Source: Polynucleobacter sp. Adler-ghost
GTDB lineage: Bacteria > Pseudomonadota > Gammaproteobacteria > Burkholderiales > Burkholderiaceae
Direction: 5' to 3'
Assembly: GCF_018688495.1 (NCBI RefSeq)
Contig: NZ_CP061320.1
Location: 1,832,586 to 1,896,585, forward strand
DNA: 64,000 nucleotides
The position numbers were made by a program, and so were the translations under genes. Shown here piece by piece: positions 10,050 through 19,881 of the stretch (position 1 is the stretch's first letter; every line of letters begins with the position of its first letter). A model generated the notes under the pieces. That model searched no databases. It saw only the letters and a program-made list of their open reading frames with translations, and was not told the DNA's origin.

Positions 10050-11768
10050 TTAGCTAGGCATATTTTTGCCCTGCTCCTTCAATTCTTCTTGATATTGCTT
10101 TTGCATTTCACGAAGACGTGCATCAATACTAGAAGCCTGATAGAAATCTGCTCCACCAGAAGATCTGGCAATTTTGAGTTGCTCGATAGCAGATGGCCAT
10201 GCACCCTCAAGCGCATACTTTTCTCCGAGGGCGTAATGACGCATCGGCACATTTTTAGCTTGATCATAAGCATTAGAAAGCATGCTCCACCAAACCACTT
10301 CATTTGGCTGCAATCTTGTGCGCGCCTTTAACCAGTTGATAGCGTCACTGGTACGACCTAGTTTCAGATACGCATTCATCATCGCCGCTCCAGCAGCATA
10401 GGATTGTGGAAAAGCTTTCAAAGTAGCTTGAGCAATTTGCAAAGCCTCATCACCTTTTCCCCTGGCCAATGCCAACTCGGAAGCTGTAATGTCTAAGGAG
10501 AGGCTTTGGCGCAAAATGGGCGATCCTGGTGCACTAGCGCTATTTGCTAAATTACGAGCTTGTTGCAAATAGCCAGCAGCCTGGTCTAACTTCCCTTGTT
10601 TTTGTGCAACGAGCGAAAGCCCATAAACACCTTCCATTTGTTTGCCAGGGGCTGATTGTTTACTCAATCCCTCAAAGGTATTTTTTAAGTCATACATCTG
10701 GCTAGAGCTTCCAGACTGCTCCATGCGAGCACGTGCTTTGATGAAATAAAACTCTACTGCCGTAGGTACATTTTTACTCGCGATATTACGAGCACGATCT
10801 TGCATATCCGCAATACGATCAGTGGTTAATGGATGGGTGCGTACATAAGAGGGCACACCACTATCCATAATGCCTGTCGCTTTTTGTAGGCGCTGGAAAA
10901 AACCTGGGGCACCATTGACGTCATAGCCACTCGCCGCCAGAATCTGAAAGCCAATCCGATCAGCCTCGCGCTCAGCATCTCTTGAGTAGGAGAGTTGGTT
11001 ATTGATTGCTACTGCTTGACCACCCTGCATGAGGCCAGAAGCAGCGCCCGGATTACGTGAGGCAGCTAAGGCACCCAACAATATGCCAGCGAGGGCAATC
11101 ATCGTATTGGTAGTCTGCCTATCCATCTGGCGAGCCAAATGACGTTGCAATACGTGACCGGTCTCATGACCCATAACAGAAGCTACTTCTGAATCTGTTT
11201 CAGCACTTACCAGCAATCCCGTATGAAAACCAATAAACCCACCTGGCAATGCAAATGCGTTAATGCTGCTGTCTTTAACGGCAAATACCTCAAAGTTATA
11301 GGCGCCACTACCCTGCTCATTCGCACCGCCCAATTGCAGACGTTTTGCCGCCTGTAATAAGCGTCGCTCCATTTGATTTAAATAGTCATAGATCGGTAAA
11401 TCATTCGAATAATCCGGATCCGGACGAATCTGCCGCATGATCATTTCGCCATACTTTTTCTCATCCATGCGACTCAAGCTATCGCCACCTGGGTCACCCA
11501 TATCCGGGAGCACAAAACTGGGTTGGCTAAGAGGTGCATTGCGTGATGGCAGATTTGAGGAGCGAGCATCAGGCGACTGGACCGCTCTACCCAAGTTTTG
11601 CAAGGCAGCCGACTCCCCTTGCACCGACACATCCCCTGTTATCGAGGAAGGTGCAGGTCCAGCTGCATAGACAAATCCAGCACTTGGCCAGGCCAAACTC
11701 AGAATGAGCTGAGTAGCCAAGATTCGTCTAAAAAACGATATACCCATTGATGTCTTTATGACTTGCAT
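10050..11768 (-). CDS. bepA: Periplasmic M48 metalloprotease with TPR repeats (BepA-like)
   Basis: This 572-residue protein starts with a signal peptide (hydrophobic residues about 17-35). The zinc site is H201-E-T-G-H205 ([10 protein letters not shown]), and the third ligand is probably in [10 protein letters not shown] near residue 267. The second half has the helical repeats of a TPR domain (residues about 330-560). BepA-type enzymes control the quality of outer-membrane proteins such as LptD, whose gene is in this window. The symbol assumes BepA rather than another M48 relative. Confidence 0.88.
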   Translation of the reverse strand: MQVIKTSMGISFFRRILATQLILSLAWPSAGFVYAAGPAPSSITGDVSVQGESAALQNLGRAVQSPDARSSNLPSRNAPLSQPSFVLPDMGDPGGDSLSRMDEKKYGEMIMRQIRPDPDYSNDLPIYDYLNQMERRLLQAAKRLQLGGANEQGSGAYNFEVFAVKDSSINAFALPGGFIGFHTGLLVSAETDSEVASVMGHETGHVLQRHLARQMDRQTTNTMIALAGILLGALAASRNPGAASGLMQGGQAVAINNQLSYSRDAEREADRIGFQILAASGYDVNGAPGFFQRLQKATGIMDSGVPSYVRTHPLTTDRIADMQDRARNIASKNVPTAVEFYFIKARARMEQSGSSSQMYDLKNTFEGLSKQSAPGKQMEGVYGLSLVAQKQGKLDQAAGYLQQARNLANSASAPGSPILRQSLSLDITASELALARGKGDEALQIAQATLKAFPQSYAAGAAMMNAYLKLGRTSDAINWLKARTRLQPNEVVWWSMLSNAYDQAKNVPMRHYALGEKYALEGAWPSAIEQLKIARSSGGADFYQASSIDARLREMQKQYQEELKEQGKNMPS

Positions 11769-11791
11769 CCCTATATGGTAAAACTTATCCC

Positions 11792-12265
11792 ATGAACAAA
11801 CTAACTCATTTTGATGCCAGCGGCCAAGCCCATATGGTCAACGTTGGCGATAAGCCTCATACCCACCGAATTGCCGTTGCTACAGGCAAGATCACCATGC
11901 TCCCAGAGACCTTTGACATGATTAAAGCGGGCACCCATAAAAAAGGAGATGTTTTAGGTATCGCCCGAATAGCTGGTATTCAGGCATCTAAAAAGACCTC
12001 TGACTTGATCCCTCTTTGCCACCCTTTGGCACTGACCCACGTCAGCCTGGAGTTTGTTCTAAACGAAGACACTAGCAGCATTACTTGCCAAGTCAGAGCT
12101 GAAACAACCGGTCCCACTGGCGTTGAAATGGAAGCCCTCACCGCAGTTCAAGTTGCCCTTCTCACAATCTACGATATGGCCAAAGCTGTTGATAGGGGCA
12201 TGGTGATGGGCGATGTCCACCTGCTAGAAAAGAGTGGTGGTAAATCTGGGGAGTGGAAGGCTTAA
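11792..12265 (+). CDS. moaC: Cyclic pyranopterin monophosphate synthase MoaC
   Basis: MoaC works with MoaA to turn GTP into cyclic pyranopterin monophosphate, the first stage of molybdenum cofactor synthesis. Signatures are [17 protein letters not shown] near the N-terminus, [13 protein letters not shown] near residue 75 and [20 protein letters not shown] near 112. Length is 157 residues, normal. It is divergent from the M48 protease gene with 23 bp between starts and is followed by a bidirectional terminator. Confidence 0.96.
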   Translation: MNKLTHFDASGQAHMVNVGDKPHTHRIAVATGKITMLPETFDMIKAGTHKKGDVLGIARIAGIQASKKTSDLIPLCHPLALTHVSLEFVLNEDTSSITCQVRAETTGPTGVEMEALTAVQVALLTIYDMAKAVDRGMVMGDVHLLEKSGGKSGEWKA

Positions 12266-12289
12266 TACACAAAGCTTCACTATGAAAAT

Positions 12290-12317
12290 AATAAAGCCAC
12301 CCCAAGGTGGCTTTATT
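12290..12317. terminator. Bidirectional terminator between moaC and the pilin gene
   Basis: A perfect 12-bp stem (12290-12301 with 12306-12317, core AAAGCCACC/GGTGGCTTT) with a CCAA loop. It has T-rich sequence after the stem in the moaC direction and an A-run before it, serving the convergent pilin gene too. Confidence 0.85.
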
Positions 12318-12341
12318 TCTGATGAAGTAGTGATGAGTTTC

Positions 12342-12839
12342 TTATTTGCTGATACGGCACTCTGAAGGTAACAGTTGAGGTAGCAGATTCGTTTCAGAGG
12401 AGCGACAAGACCATCCACCAGCCCAAATCGATCCTTCTGGCTTAGATAAATCAATTGCTTTGGGAACATTGGCATCTGGATCATTTGTCGGAATAAGATG
12501 TAATGTATTTTTATTGTCTGGCGCAACGTTATTCTGAAAGTCAATGGCAATAGCGCCTGAAGGTGTAATCTCAATTAACTTCACACTGCGCGTTGGCACA
12601 AAGGTAAATGAACCGCTAGTTGCTTCATCCATCAGCACTGTACCTCTGCTAGCAAATGCTTCTGTCACAGCCAATTTTGCACTTGAAGATAGATTCATGC
12701 CTTCTACTATGCGACTACGTGCAATGTAATCTTGGTACTGAGGAACCGCAACGGCAACCAAAATACCAATGATGGCTACGACAACCATCACCTCGATTAA
12801 GGTAAAACCGGATTCTTGTTGTTGATCTTGCATAGGCAT
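12342..12839 (-). CDS. Type IV pilin major-subunit-like protein
   Basis: A class III signal is plain: an 11-residue leader ending in Gly, then [20 protein letters not shown], with the conserved Glu at mature position 5. Prepilin peptidase should cut G|F. The mature protein is about 154 residues, with two Cys near the C-terminus (WSC and SEC) that would form the D-loop disulfide of PilA-type pilins. It stands alone here with no pilus assembly genes nearby. It could be a pilus subunit or a minor pilin used in DNA uptake. Confidence 0.88.
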   Translation of the reverse strand: MPMQDQQQESGFTLIEVMVVVAIIGILVAVAVPQYQDYIARSRIVEGMNLSSSAKLAVTEAFASRGTVLMDEATSGSFTFVPTRSVKLIEITPSGAIAIDFQNNVAPDNKNTLHLIPTNDPDANVPKAIDLSKPEGSIWAGGWSCRSSETNLLPQLLPSECRISK

Positions 12840-12912
12840 GGTGATTAGCTCCTGAGGTTAAATACCTCATCATCCAGTCTATACCCATGGGACTCAAGAT
12901 GTCCAAATGTAG

Positions 12913-12941
12913 GAAAAGCCGGCTTTGAAGGCCGGCTTTTC
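12913..12941 (-). terminator. Terminator of the TerC-like gene
   Basis: Perfect 11-bp stem GAAAAGCCGGC (12913-12923) / GCCGGCTTTTC (12931-12941) with a 7-base loop, just past the stop of the leftward TerC-like gene. The T-run lies in the second arm and just beyond it on the minus strand. Confidence 0.8.
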
Positions 12942-12958
12942 TGATTAATGCTAAAAAA

Positions 12959-13666
12959 TTAATGCGCTTCTTGAGCTGCGTTCTTTTTCTTAAAATAGGT
13001 GCCAACAAGAATAACAATTACTATACCGATGACTTCAAAAGCCAACTTCGCATCGCCCAGCGCCTCCTGAATACTGTCTTTAATTGCTGGATCATCCACC
13101 AACATACCGCCAGCTAACAAGCCCAACAGGCCCGCACCCAAAGTAATGATGATCGGAAAACGCTCCATTACCTTCAGTAACATGGCGCTACCAAATATGA
13201 TTAGCGGAATAGACATACCTAGACCAATAATCAACAACAGGAGTTGAGTCTCTTGTGGGCCTTTTTGAGCTGCTGCTGCAACCGCTAAAACGTTATCCAA
13301 ACTCATCACTAAGTCTGCGATCAAAATCGTACGAATAGCCGCCCAAATACTGGTCTTGGCTTCCATGTGTTCTTCGCCGCCACTATCGGACAACAACTGA
13401 ATGCCGATATAAAGTAATAGCAAGCCGCCAACGATTTTTAAATATGGCAGCGTTAATAAAGCAACTGCAGTAATCGTAAGGACAACACGCAAAATAATAG
13501 CCGCAGCACTACCCCAAAAGATTGCCTTTTTTTGCTGAGCTGGCGGGAGATTGCGTGACGCCAGTGCGATCACCACTGCGTTGTCACCTGATAACAAGAT
13601 ATTAGCGACGATGATTGAAAGTAATGCCGCCCAAAAGCTTGCATCTGAAAATGCTGAAAAATCCAT
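12959..13666 (-). CDS. TerC-family integral membrane protein
   Basis: A 235-residue protein with about seven membrane segments. The first carries LLSGDNAVVIALASR (near residue 25) and a repeat-like second copy, DLVMSLDNVLAVAAAA, lies near 120. This paired acidic GDN/LDN pattern defines the TerC/YjbE/YkoY group. Members are linked to tellurite resistance and, in several bacteria, to manganese export. The upstream gap is too short (81 bp) to hold the yybP-ykoY manganese riboswitch that often precedes such genes. Confidence 0.88.
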   Translation of the reverse strand: MDFSAFSDASFWAALLSIIVANILLSGDNAVVIALASRNLPPAQQKKAIFWGSAAAIILRVVLTITAVALLTLPYLKIVGGLLLLYIGIQLLSDSGGEEHMEAKTSIWAAIRTILIADLVMSLDNVLAVAAAAQKGPQETQLLLLIIGLGMSIPLIIFGSAMLLKVMERFPIIITLGAGLLGLLAGGMLVDDPAIKDSIQEALGDAKLAFEVIGIVIVILVGTYFKKKNAAQEAH

Positions 13667-13717
13667 GATGTCTCCGTACTTTTATATTTTAGTTTTAACT
13701 ACAAGATGATACAAAAC

Positions 13718-13739
13718 TCATGCCGACGAATCGGCATGA
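13718..13739 (-). terminator. Terminator of the sucCD operon
   Basis: Perfect 9-bp stem TCATGCCGA (13718-13726) / TCGGCATGA (13731-13739) with a CGAA loop. On the minus strand it is followed by GTTTTG, 9 bp beyond the sucD stop. Confidence 0.75.
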
Positions 13740-13747
13740 ATCTTCTA

Positions 13748-14641
13748 TTACAACATGGCTTTAAGTAAAGCAGCCATTTCTGATGGGTTTCTAGTTACCT
13801 TAAAGCCACATTCTTCCATCACAGCAAGCTTTGCATCCGCTGTATCTGCACCGCCAGAAATCAATGCGCCGGCATGGCCCATACGTTTACCAGGAGGCGC
13901 TGTTACACCAGCGATAAAGCCAACAATAGGCTTCTTCATATTGGCCTTACACCAGCGCGCTGCTTCAGCTTCATCTGGACCACCGATTTCGCCGATCATG
14001 ATAACTGCATCCGTATCTGGATCTTCGTTAAACATGCGCATCACATCAATGTGCTTCAGACCATTGATTGGATCGCCACCAATACCTACCGCTGTGGACT
14101 GACCTAAACCAACCGCTGTCAGTTGACCAACGGCTTCATATGTCAAAGTACCTGAACGGCTCACTACACCAATACGGCCCTTTTTATGAATATGGCCAGG
14201 CATGATGCCGATTTTGATTTCATCTGGAGTAATGATTCCAGGGCAATTTGGGCCAAGCAATAAAGTCTTCTTGCCGCCGGCAGCTTCTTTTGCATGCATC
14301 TTGTTACGAACTTCCAACATATCCTTAACTGGAATGCCCTCAGTAATACAAATCACAAAATCAAGATCGGCTTCAACAGCTTCCCAAATGGCAGCAGCAG
14401 CGCCAGGAGGTGGGACATAAATTACAGAAGTGGTGGCACCAGTTTGCTGGGCGGCCTCTTTTACTGTTCCATAAATTGGAATATTGAAAATAGACTCACC
14501 AGCTTTTTTAGGATTAACGCCAGCAACAAAACAGTTTTTACCGTTAGCGTATTCCTGACACTTTTCTGTATGAAATTGGCCAGTCTTACCAGTAATACCT
14601 TGAGTAATTACTTTAGTATTTTTATTTACCAAAATAGACAT
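13748..14641 (-). CDS. sucD: Succinyl-CoA synthetase alpha subunit
   Basis: The alpha subunit of the citrate-cycle enzyme that converts succinyl-CoA to succinate with formation of ATP or GTP. The phosphorylated histidine is H256 in GKRMGHAGALI. The CoA-binding segment is QGITGKTGQFH near residue 14, and GPNCPG (130-135) and SRSGTLTYEA (161-170) are also diagnostic. Length is 297 residues. It is the second gene of sucCD, 14 bp after sucC, and is followed by a terminator. Confidence 0.97.
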   Translation of the reverse strand: MSILVNKNTKVITQGITGKTGQFHTEKCQEYANGKNCFVAGVNPKKAGESIFNIPIYGTVKEAAQQTGATTSVIYVPPPGAAAAIWEAVEADLDFVICITEGIPVKDMLEVRNKMHAKEAAGGKKTLLLGPNCPGIITPDEIKIGIMPGHIHKKGRIGVVSRSGTLTYEAVGQLTAVGLGQSTAVGIGGDPINGLKHIDVMRMFNEDPDTDAVIMIGEIGGPDEAEAARWCKANMKKPIVGFIAGVTAPPGKRMGHAGALISGGADTADAKLAVMEECGFKVTRNPSEMAALLKAML

Positions 14642-14655
14642 ATTGATTTCCTTGA

Positions 14656-15825
14656 TTATTTGTTTTTCGCAACAGCAGCAACTACCTTAGTAGCAGCTTC
14701 TGCCATTGAATCGGCGCTAATGATTGGTAAACCAGAGTCTGCAAGAATCTTCTTGCCTAACTCCTCATTGGTACCCTTCATACGCACGACCAAAGGTACA
14801 GTCAAGTTCACTGCCTTACACGCTGTAACGACACCGTCGGCAATCACGTCGCAACGCATAATGCCGCCGAAAATATTCACCAAAATTGCTTCAACGCTCT
14901 TGTTCTTGAGCATGATCTTGAAAGCTTCTGTTACTTTCTCCGCAGTTGCGCCACCACCAACGTCCAAGAAGTTTGCTGGCTCTCCGCCAAATAATTTAAT
15001 GGTGTCCATCGTTGCCATTGCCAAGCCTGCACCATTCACTAAGCAACCGATATTACCGTCAAGTGAAATGTAGGCTAAGTCAAACTTAGAAGCCTCGATC
15101 TCGGCTGCATCTTCTTCATCTATATCACGGTAAGCCATGATTTCTGGATGACGATATAAAGCATTTGGATCAAAATTGAATTTGGCATCAAGCGCCTTGA
15201 TTTTGCCGTTGCCTTCAAGAATGAGTGGATTGATTTCCACTAATGAAGCATCGGTTTCCCAATAGGTTTTGTACAAGTTTTTAAATACATCGCTTGCCAT
15301 TGGAATTGAAGCATCTGGAACACCAATGCCTTTCGCAATAATCTGACAATCAGCATCCGTCAAACCAATTAAGGGATCAACAAACACTTTAATAATTTTT
15401 TCCGGATGAGATTCTGCAACCTCTTCAATATCCATTCCGCCTTCGCTGGACGCCATGATCACATTCTTCTGTGTGCCACGATCTGTGACGATACTAAAGT
15501 AGTACTCTTTTTTGATGTCAGCGCCATCTTCAATCAAGAGACGATTTACTTTTTGACCTTCTGGGCCTGTTTGATGAGTTTTCAGCTGCATCCCCAAAAT
15601 TTCAGAAGCGTACTTCTTCACTTCGTCCATGCTGCGGGCTAACTTCACACCGCCGCCCTTACCGCGACCACCCGCATGAATTTGTGCTTTAACAACCCAT
15701 ACTGGTCCGCCAAGCTTTTCGGCAGCTTTCATTGCCTCATCAACACTAAATGCAGGGATGCCGTTTGGAACAGGCACATTAAATTGGCGTAGTAGTTCTT
15801 TGCCTTGGTACTCGTGAATTTTCAT
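14656..15825 (-). CDS. sucC: Succinyl-CoA synthetase beta subunit
   Basis: The nucleotide-binding beta subunit partnering suc[16 protein letters not shown] is the standard N-terminus. An ATP-grasp fold follows with [16 protein letters not shown] near residue 46 and [13 protein letters not shown] near 320. The ATG at 15825 is chosen because GGGAG sits eight bases upstream and because it gives the usual 389 residues; the frame runs ten codons further without support. Confidence 0.97.
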   Translation of the reverse strand: MKIHEYQGKELLRQFNVPVPNGIPAFSVDEAMKAAEKLGGPVWVVKAQIHAGGRGKGGGVKLARSMDEVKKYASEILGMQLKTHQTGPEGQKVNRLLIEDGADIKKEYYFSIVTDRGTQKNVIMASSEGGMDIEEVAESHPEKIIKVFVDPLIGLTDADCQIIAKGIGVPDASIPMASDVFKNLYKTYWETDASLVEINPLILEGNGKIKALDAKFNFDPNALYRHPEIMAYRDIDEEDAAEIEASKFDLAYISLDGNIGCLVNGAGLAMATMDTIKLFGGEPANFLDVGGGATAEKVTEAFKIMLKNKSVEAILVNIFGGIMRCDVIADGVVTACKAVNLTVPLVVRMKGTNEELGKKILADSGLPIISADSMAEAATKVVAAVAKNK

Positions 15826-15982
15826 TATTACTCCCGAAACGATATCTTTTAGCAAGCGATGAGGATTAGTAAAACCGAATTAACCTTGTCCACCTATTTA
15901 AGCAAAGGGTAGCGGTTTAGCCGACTTCGTAAGTCTATCATGCTGCAATGCGTCAACTTGGTCTATTTGCTCCGTAATTGCC

Positions 15983-16525
15983 CTAGTCTGGACGCCCTGC
16001 CACTATCTTAGATACCACGGCTAAGCTAAAGCCCTTGGAAGCCAGAAAACGATATTGCCGAGCCCGTTCCTTTTGCTCGCTTGCCACTACACCGAACTTA
16101 CGCAACCACAATTCATGTGCACGCTGGTATTCAGTCTCTTTTAAGGTCTTGAGAAGGTCCGCAGTCTTTGAGCTATCGATACCTGCCTGTGTGAGCTCGT
16201 CCTGTATTTTTCGGGCGCCAAATCGCTCGCTACGACGTCGTACAAGAGCCTCCGCAAATCGCTGATCGGAAAGCCAGCCGCGCGTCTCAAAATCATCTAA
16301 GACAGCCTCGATCTGAACAGTGAGGGAAGTGGAAGTGCTTGGTGCAACTTCGTCAGAATCCTCCTCGGCAGACCTGAACTTCAACATCCTTGTCGCAGAC
16401 TCTTCAAGTTTTGCTGCTAGCCCCTTGCGACTGTACTCTCGCATAGATAAAAGGCGCAAAGCCCGAGCTTTGAGACTCGGGCTTTGTTTCTTCTTTTTTT
16501 GAATAGTACTACCTAACTCTGACAT
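15983..16525 (-). CDS. recX: Regulatory protein RecX
   Basis: RecX binds inside the RecA filament and limits its activity. The 180-residue protein has the tandem three-helix pattern of the family: an N-terminal block ARALRLLSMREYSRKGLAAK, the middle segment LDDFETRGWLSDQRFAEALV, then RSERFGARKIQDELTQAG. It is 7 bp downstream of recA and so shares its SOS-controlled transcript. The first 20 residues are Lys/Ser-rich and not conserved, so a later start is possible. Confidence 0.92.
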   Translation of the reverse strand: MSELGSTIQKKKKQSPSLKARALRLLSMREYSRKGLAAKLEESATRMLKFRSAEEDSDEVAPSTSTSLTVQIEAVLDDFETRGWLSDQRFAEALVRRRSERFGARKIQDELTQAGIDSSKTADLLKTLKETEYQRAHELWLRKFGVVASEQKERARQYRFLASKGFSLAVVSKIVAGRPD

Positions 16526-16532
16526 CGAAGAA

Positions 16533-17621
16533 TTACGCTTCCTCTTCTTCGCTCAAAACGTCACTGACTATTGCTGTGCCAGTCTTTACTCCTAATTTCG
16601 CACGAATTTTGGCTTCAATATCTTGAGCGATGGCAGGATTCTCTTTCAAGAACTCTCGCACATTGTCTTTTCCTTGTCCAATACGATCACCGTTGTAGGC
16701 ATACCAAGAACCTGACTTTTCAACGATATCTGCCTCAACACCCATATCGATAATTTCACCTTCTCGAGAAATTCCAGCGCCGTACATGATGTCAAAGATG
16801 GCTTCGCGGAATGGTGGGGATACCTTGTTCTTGACTACTTTCACGCGAGTCTCATTACCAACTACTTCATCGCCTTTCTTGATGCTACCAATGCGACGAA
16901 TATCTAAGCGCATAGAAGCGTAGAACTTCAGTGCATTGCCGCCAGTTGTAGTTTCTGGTGAACCAAACATCACACCAATTTTCATGCGAATCTGGTTAAT
17001 AAAGATGACTGTTGTATTGGTACGCTTGATCGCGCCAGTCAATTTACGCAAAGCTTGACTCATCAGGCGGGCTTGGAGGCCTGGTAATGAGTCGCCCATA
17101 TCGCCTTCGATCTCAGCTCTTGGAACTAATGCTGCTACTGAGTCAATTACGATTAAATCAATTGAACCTGAGCGCACTAAGGCATCCGCAATTTCCAAGG
17201 CTTGCTCACCAGTGTCCGGCTGAGAGATCAATAAATTATTCACGTCTACACCTAAACGTGAGGCGTACTGAACATCTAAAGCATGCTCCGCATCAATGAA
17301 GGCACAAGTTCCACCAATCTTCTGCATCTCCGCAATCGCGTGCAAAGTTAGCGTGGTCTTACCTGAAGATTCTGGGCCGTAAATCTCAATGACGCGCCCG
17401 CGGGCTAAACCACCCACTCCAAGTGCAATATCTAAGCCCAATGAACCACTGGAAACTACCTGAATGTCCTGATGAATCTCTGCATCACCCAATCTCATGA
17501 TTGAGCCCTTACCAAATTGCTTTTCAATTTGTGCTAAGGCTGCAGTCAACGCTTTTTGCTTATCTCCGCTCATTCCGTCAAATTCGGATGAGGCTGATTT
17601 TCTCTTATCGTCCAAGGCCAT
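16533..17621 (-). CDS. recA: Recombinase RecA
   Basis: RecA drives homologous recombination and triggers LexA self-cleavage in the SOS response. The Walker A motif GPESSGKT is at residues 82-89 and the DNA-binding loop segment [18 protein letters not shown] lies further on. Starting at the ATG at 17621 (MALDDKRKS, with AAGGGAT upstream) gives 362 residues, the usual size. The frame stays open 33 codons further, but those residues are non-conserved and read into the promoter. A perfect LexA box lies upstream. Confidence 0.98.
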   Translation of the reverse strand: MALDDKRKSASSEFDGMSGDKQKALTAALAQIEKQFGKGSIMRLGDAEIHQDIQVVSSGSLGLDIALGVGGLARGRVIEIYGPESSGKTTLTLHAIAEMQKIGGTCAFIDAEHALDVQYASRLGVDVNNLLISQPDTGEQALEIADALVRSGSIDLIVIDSVAALVPRAEIEGDMGDSLPGLQARLMSQALRKLTGAIKRTNTTVIFINQIRMKIGVMFGSPETTTGGNALKFYASMRLDIRRIGSIKKGDEVVGNETRVKVVKNKVSPPFREAIFDIMYGAGISREGEIIDMGVEADIVEKSGSWYAYNGDRIGQGKDNVREFLKENPAIAQDIEAKIRAKLGVKTGTAIVSDVLSEEEEA

Positions 17622-17690
17622 TTTTGATCCCTTTTCACTATTTGTTAGGCTGTTTTTCGAGTTTTTTGTGTTTTTTGTCAACATGCAACT

Positions 17691-17710
17691 TACTGTATAT
17701 AAAAACAGTA
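17691..17710 (-). promoter_or_regulatory. LexA (SOS) box upstream of recA
   Basis: The palindrome TACTGTATATAAAAACAGTA contains CTGT-N8-ACAG (17693-17708), an exact match to the proteobacterial LexA consensus. It is centred about 80 bp upstream of the recA ATG. This fits SOS induction of recA-recX. Confidence 0.93.
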
Positions 17711-17738
17711 CTATTTGCAAGTGCCTTTTAAAAAGAAT

Positions 17739-18272
17739 TTACTGCTTTTGAATTAGTCCCTCACTGACATGACGACTATGCCAATGGAAAAAGAGTGGCA
17801 TAGCACCCCCCCAAATGATGGCCAAGAGCACCATTCCCCCCAGCTGTCCATTGGGCCCCCATGAACCTGCGCCCATACGAATACCAGCCTCATAAGACAT
17901 TGGACCCGCAATTGCCCCCAAGACCGCTCCCAGCCATGGTCTGCCACGCAACCAGGATAAAGATCCGTTAATAGTGCTAGCTACCAATGCCCATAGGGTC
18001 CACATCCAAAATGGGGATAAGTAGGCGCTAGGCCAAGCGTCTTTAAAGTACAGAAAGCCTAAATTAGCTATAAGTGTGTCAGCACTCACTCCAAATATAA
18101 CCGCCTTAAATATTAGCTTTAGCTCTAGCTTTGAGTGCTCTGAGCGCCAAATGTGTATGACAAGATAGAAAAGGGTGCCAATGACGGGCCATAAAACCTG
18201 CTCATTAGCAGCGCCAATAATGCAGGCAAACCAACCGATTTGGAAAAGCACGAAATTCCAAAATTTAGCCAT
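17739..18272 (-). CDS. DUF2878-like integral membrane protein
   Basis: A 177-residue protein with about five hydrophobic segments. The N-terminus WNFVLFQIGWFACIIGAA resembles the DUF2878 family as I recall it. Gly-rich turns (LGAIAGPMSYEAG) separate the later helices. No function is established. It runs toward recA; the recA LexA box lies 29 bp past its stop. Its start lies 33 bp from the terminator and attachment repeat of the integrated element, so it is the last core gene before the island. Confidence 0.7.
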   Translation of the reverse strand: MAKFWNFVLFQIGWFACIIGAANEQVLWPVIGTLFYLVIHIWRSEHSKLELKLIFKAVIFGVSADTLIANLGFLYFKDAWPSAYLSPFWMWTLWALVASTINGSLSWLRGRPWLGAVLGAIAGPMSYEAGIRMGAGSWGPNGQLGGMVLLAIIWGGAMPLFFHWHSRHVSEGLIQKQ

Positions 18273-18304
18273 CGATCAGCTCCAAGCAAAATTACCTAAG
18301 AAAA

Positions 18305-18330
18305 AGGCCACTGCCGATGGGCAATGGCCT
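18305..18330 (-). terminator. Original terminator of the tRNA-Met gene, now cut off from it
   Basis: AGGCCA (18305-18310) pairs with TGGCCT (18325-18330), and inside it TGCC pairs with GGCA around a 4-base loop. On the minus strand the stem is followed by TTTTTCTT. It points away from the tRNA 3' fragment at 18336-18383. It therefore looks like the ancestral terminator of the leftward tRNA-Met gene, now separated from the intact tRNA by the whole element. Confidence 0.75.
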
Positions 18331-18335
18331 CTTGA

Positions 18336-18383
18336 TTTGGTGGCGATTCAGGGATTCGAACCCCGGACCTGTGGATTATGATT
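18336..18383. repeat. Left attachment repeat (tRNA-Met 3' fragment)
   Basis: Identical over 48 bases to 27661-27708. It holds the tRNA 3' end from CCA through the T arm to the anticodon loop (minus strand), but the 5' half of the tRNA is missing. An 8-bp inverted repeat, CTGTGGAT (18369-18376) and ATCCACAG (18392-18399), spans the right edge of the identity. It mimics and extends the tRNA anticodon stem, and is a likely core site for the integrase. Confidence 0.95.
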
Positions 18384-18448
18384 ACGATTTGATCCACAGA
18401 ACCAAACATTATACCCTTATATCTATTGGGCGCCAAGGCGATTCAACT

Positions 18449-18478
18449 AAAAAGTACCTAACTATGTACCTAACTCGT
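18449..18478. promoter_or_regulatory. Two candidate integrase arm-type sites
   Basis: GTACCTAACT occurs twice here, at 18454-18463 and 18466-18475, two bases apart. The first copy shares the 15-mer AAAAAGTACCTAACT with 27600-27614, and the second shares GTACCTAACTCGT with 27605-27617. Repeats found only beside the two attachment repeats behave like arm-type binding sites for a lambda-type integrase. This is inference from position and repetition. Confidence 0.6.
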
Positions 18479-18511
18479 AATACAATAAATGAACCCAATT
18501 ATTGAATCATT

Positions 18512-19822
18512 ATGAGTAGATCCACCCCTATTACATCCTCAATACAGACTATCTCGGGATATCCCAAAAAACTAGTCGTGTACCTAACTTTATCTAGTAA
18601 GTATTACTGGGTACGGGTTTACTTTCAAGGGAAGTATTTCACTAAATCCACAAAAACAACGAATTTAGTCGAATCTAAGAAGTTCGGGATTAAGTTCTAC
18701 GAACAAGTCTTGATGAATAGTGTCATTACGAAGACTTCAGACACAAATAAGTCATTTACGGTGGTTGGTCGAAATTATCTCGAATCGATTAAACCGACCT
18801 CCCTACCGACTGTGTATCGAAGTGATAAATCTCGATTTGAGTATGAGTTATCCCCATTTTTTAATGAACAAGATATCTCGACTATTACGAATTCTCAAAT
18901 TAGTCGATTTTTGAACAAACTATCAGAAAAGACCCGATCCCTCTCTACTCTGAAACATTACATCGTTGTTTTACGAAAAATTCTCAAGTTCGGTCTATCT
19001 AACGACTTAATCGACAAACTTCCTGTTTTTCCAAAACTCAGTAATAAAACACGAACAACACAAAAACGAGATTACTTAACAGACGAAGAATACGAATCAA
19101 TCGTCAGAATGAGTGAACTGTGTTCAAACGAAAATTTAATAGTTCGTGGTGTAGAGATAACACTAGAGATGAAATTCTTAATTCAGTTCATGGTCAATTC
19201 TTTCATCAGACCCTCCGACTTACGAGTGATTAAACATAAACACGTCACGATAAAGAAAGAGGGTAAAGATGAATGGATCGTCTTATCACATCCCGCGACT
19301 AAGACAAACGCAAATGAAGTTCAATGTATGACCGCAAGTGTAGGAATATACAAACAACTTTGTGAACTTCGATTAAAGAATCAAACAAAGATTTCTCCTG
19401 ACGAATATTTGTTTTTTCCTCAATACACTAATCGTGACACGATGATGAGTGTTGTCGGTAGGTTGTTCAGAAAAATAGTCGAGAGAACAAAACTCGAAAC
19501 TACAACAGATAAGAACATCACACTCTATTCATTACGTCACACATCAATCATGATGAGATTAGTAAAGGGTAATGTAAACACACTTCATCTTTCTAGAAAT
19601 GCTCGTACCTCACAACAGATGATTGACCAGTTTTATAGTCAACATCTAACCACCGACCAAGTTCGTGTTCATTTACAACGATTTGAGAGTGTCGAAAAGA
19701 AAAAAGAAGAACAACTCAAAAAACGACTAGATAAACAGAAACAAAAAGAAATTGAGAGAAAAGTTGTAGAAAAGATGAAATCCAAGACCCCCTTAAAAAC
19801 CACCAAGAAAGTTCAAAAATAG
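18512..19822 (+). CDS. int: Tyrosine recombinase (integrase) of the island
   Basis: The 436-residue protein has the phage-integrase fold. A SAM-like core-binding domain lies at about residues 80-170 (SRFLNKLSEKTRSLSTLKHY). The catalytic domain holds R233 (FIRPSDLR), R342 (YSLRHTS) and the nucleophile Y375 (IDQFYSQH). The usual box II His-x-x-Arg reads Tyr339-S-L-Arg342. A Lys/Glu-rich tail of about 45 residues follows the catalytic Tyr. The gene reads away from the left attachment repeat and should catalyse integration into tRNA-Met. Confidence 0.93.
   Translation: MSRSTPITSSIQTISGYPKKLVVYLTLSSKYYWVRVYFQGKYFTKSTKTTNLVESKKFGIKFYEQVLMNSVITKTSDTNKSFTVVGRNYLESIKPTSLPTVYRSDKSRFEYELSPFFNEQDISTITNSQISRFLNKLSEKTRSLSTLKHYIVVLRKILKFGLSNDLIDKLPVFPKLSNKTRTTQKRDYLTDEEYESIVRMSELCSNENLIVRGVEITLEMKFLIQFMVNSFIRPSDLRVIKHKHVTIKKEGKDEWIVLSHPATKTNANEVQCMTASVGIYKQLCELRLKNQTKISPDEYLFFPQYTNRDTMMSVVGRLFRKIVERTKLETTTDKNITLYSLRHTSIMMRLVKGNVNTLHLSRNARTSQQMIDQFYSQHLTTDQVRVHLQRFESVEKKKEEQLKKRLDKQKQKEIERKVVEKMKSKTPLKTTKKVQK
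18580..18589. promoter_or_regulatory. Third copy of the GTACCTAACT repeat, inside int
   Basis: An exact GTACCTAACT in codons 23-26 of the integrase gene, in the same orientation as the two upstream copies. It may be a third arm-type site or a coding coincidence; a coincidence is unlikely given three other copies beside the attachment sites. Confidence 0.4.
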
Positions 19823-19881
19823 TTCGGAATCAGAGTTAATATATCTCTGTCAAAACATCAATAAATTGATTGGAAGTAACA

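Noticed and set aside
13667..13747. yybP-ykoY manganese riboswitch before the TerC-like gene
   Set aside because: The 81-bp gap is largely taken by the sucD terminator and is too short for that riboswitch.
14294..15073. A 259-codon open frame on the plus strand across sucD and sucC
   Set aside because: It is antisense to two certain genes, has no ribosome site and its product shows no fold. It is a codon-bias shadow, as are similar long antisense frames over pyk, pgk and htpG.
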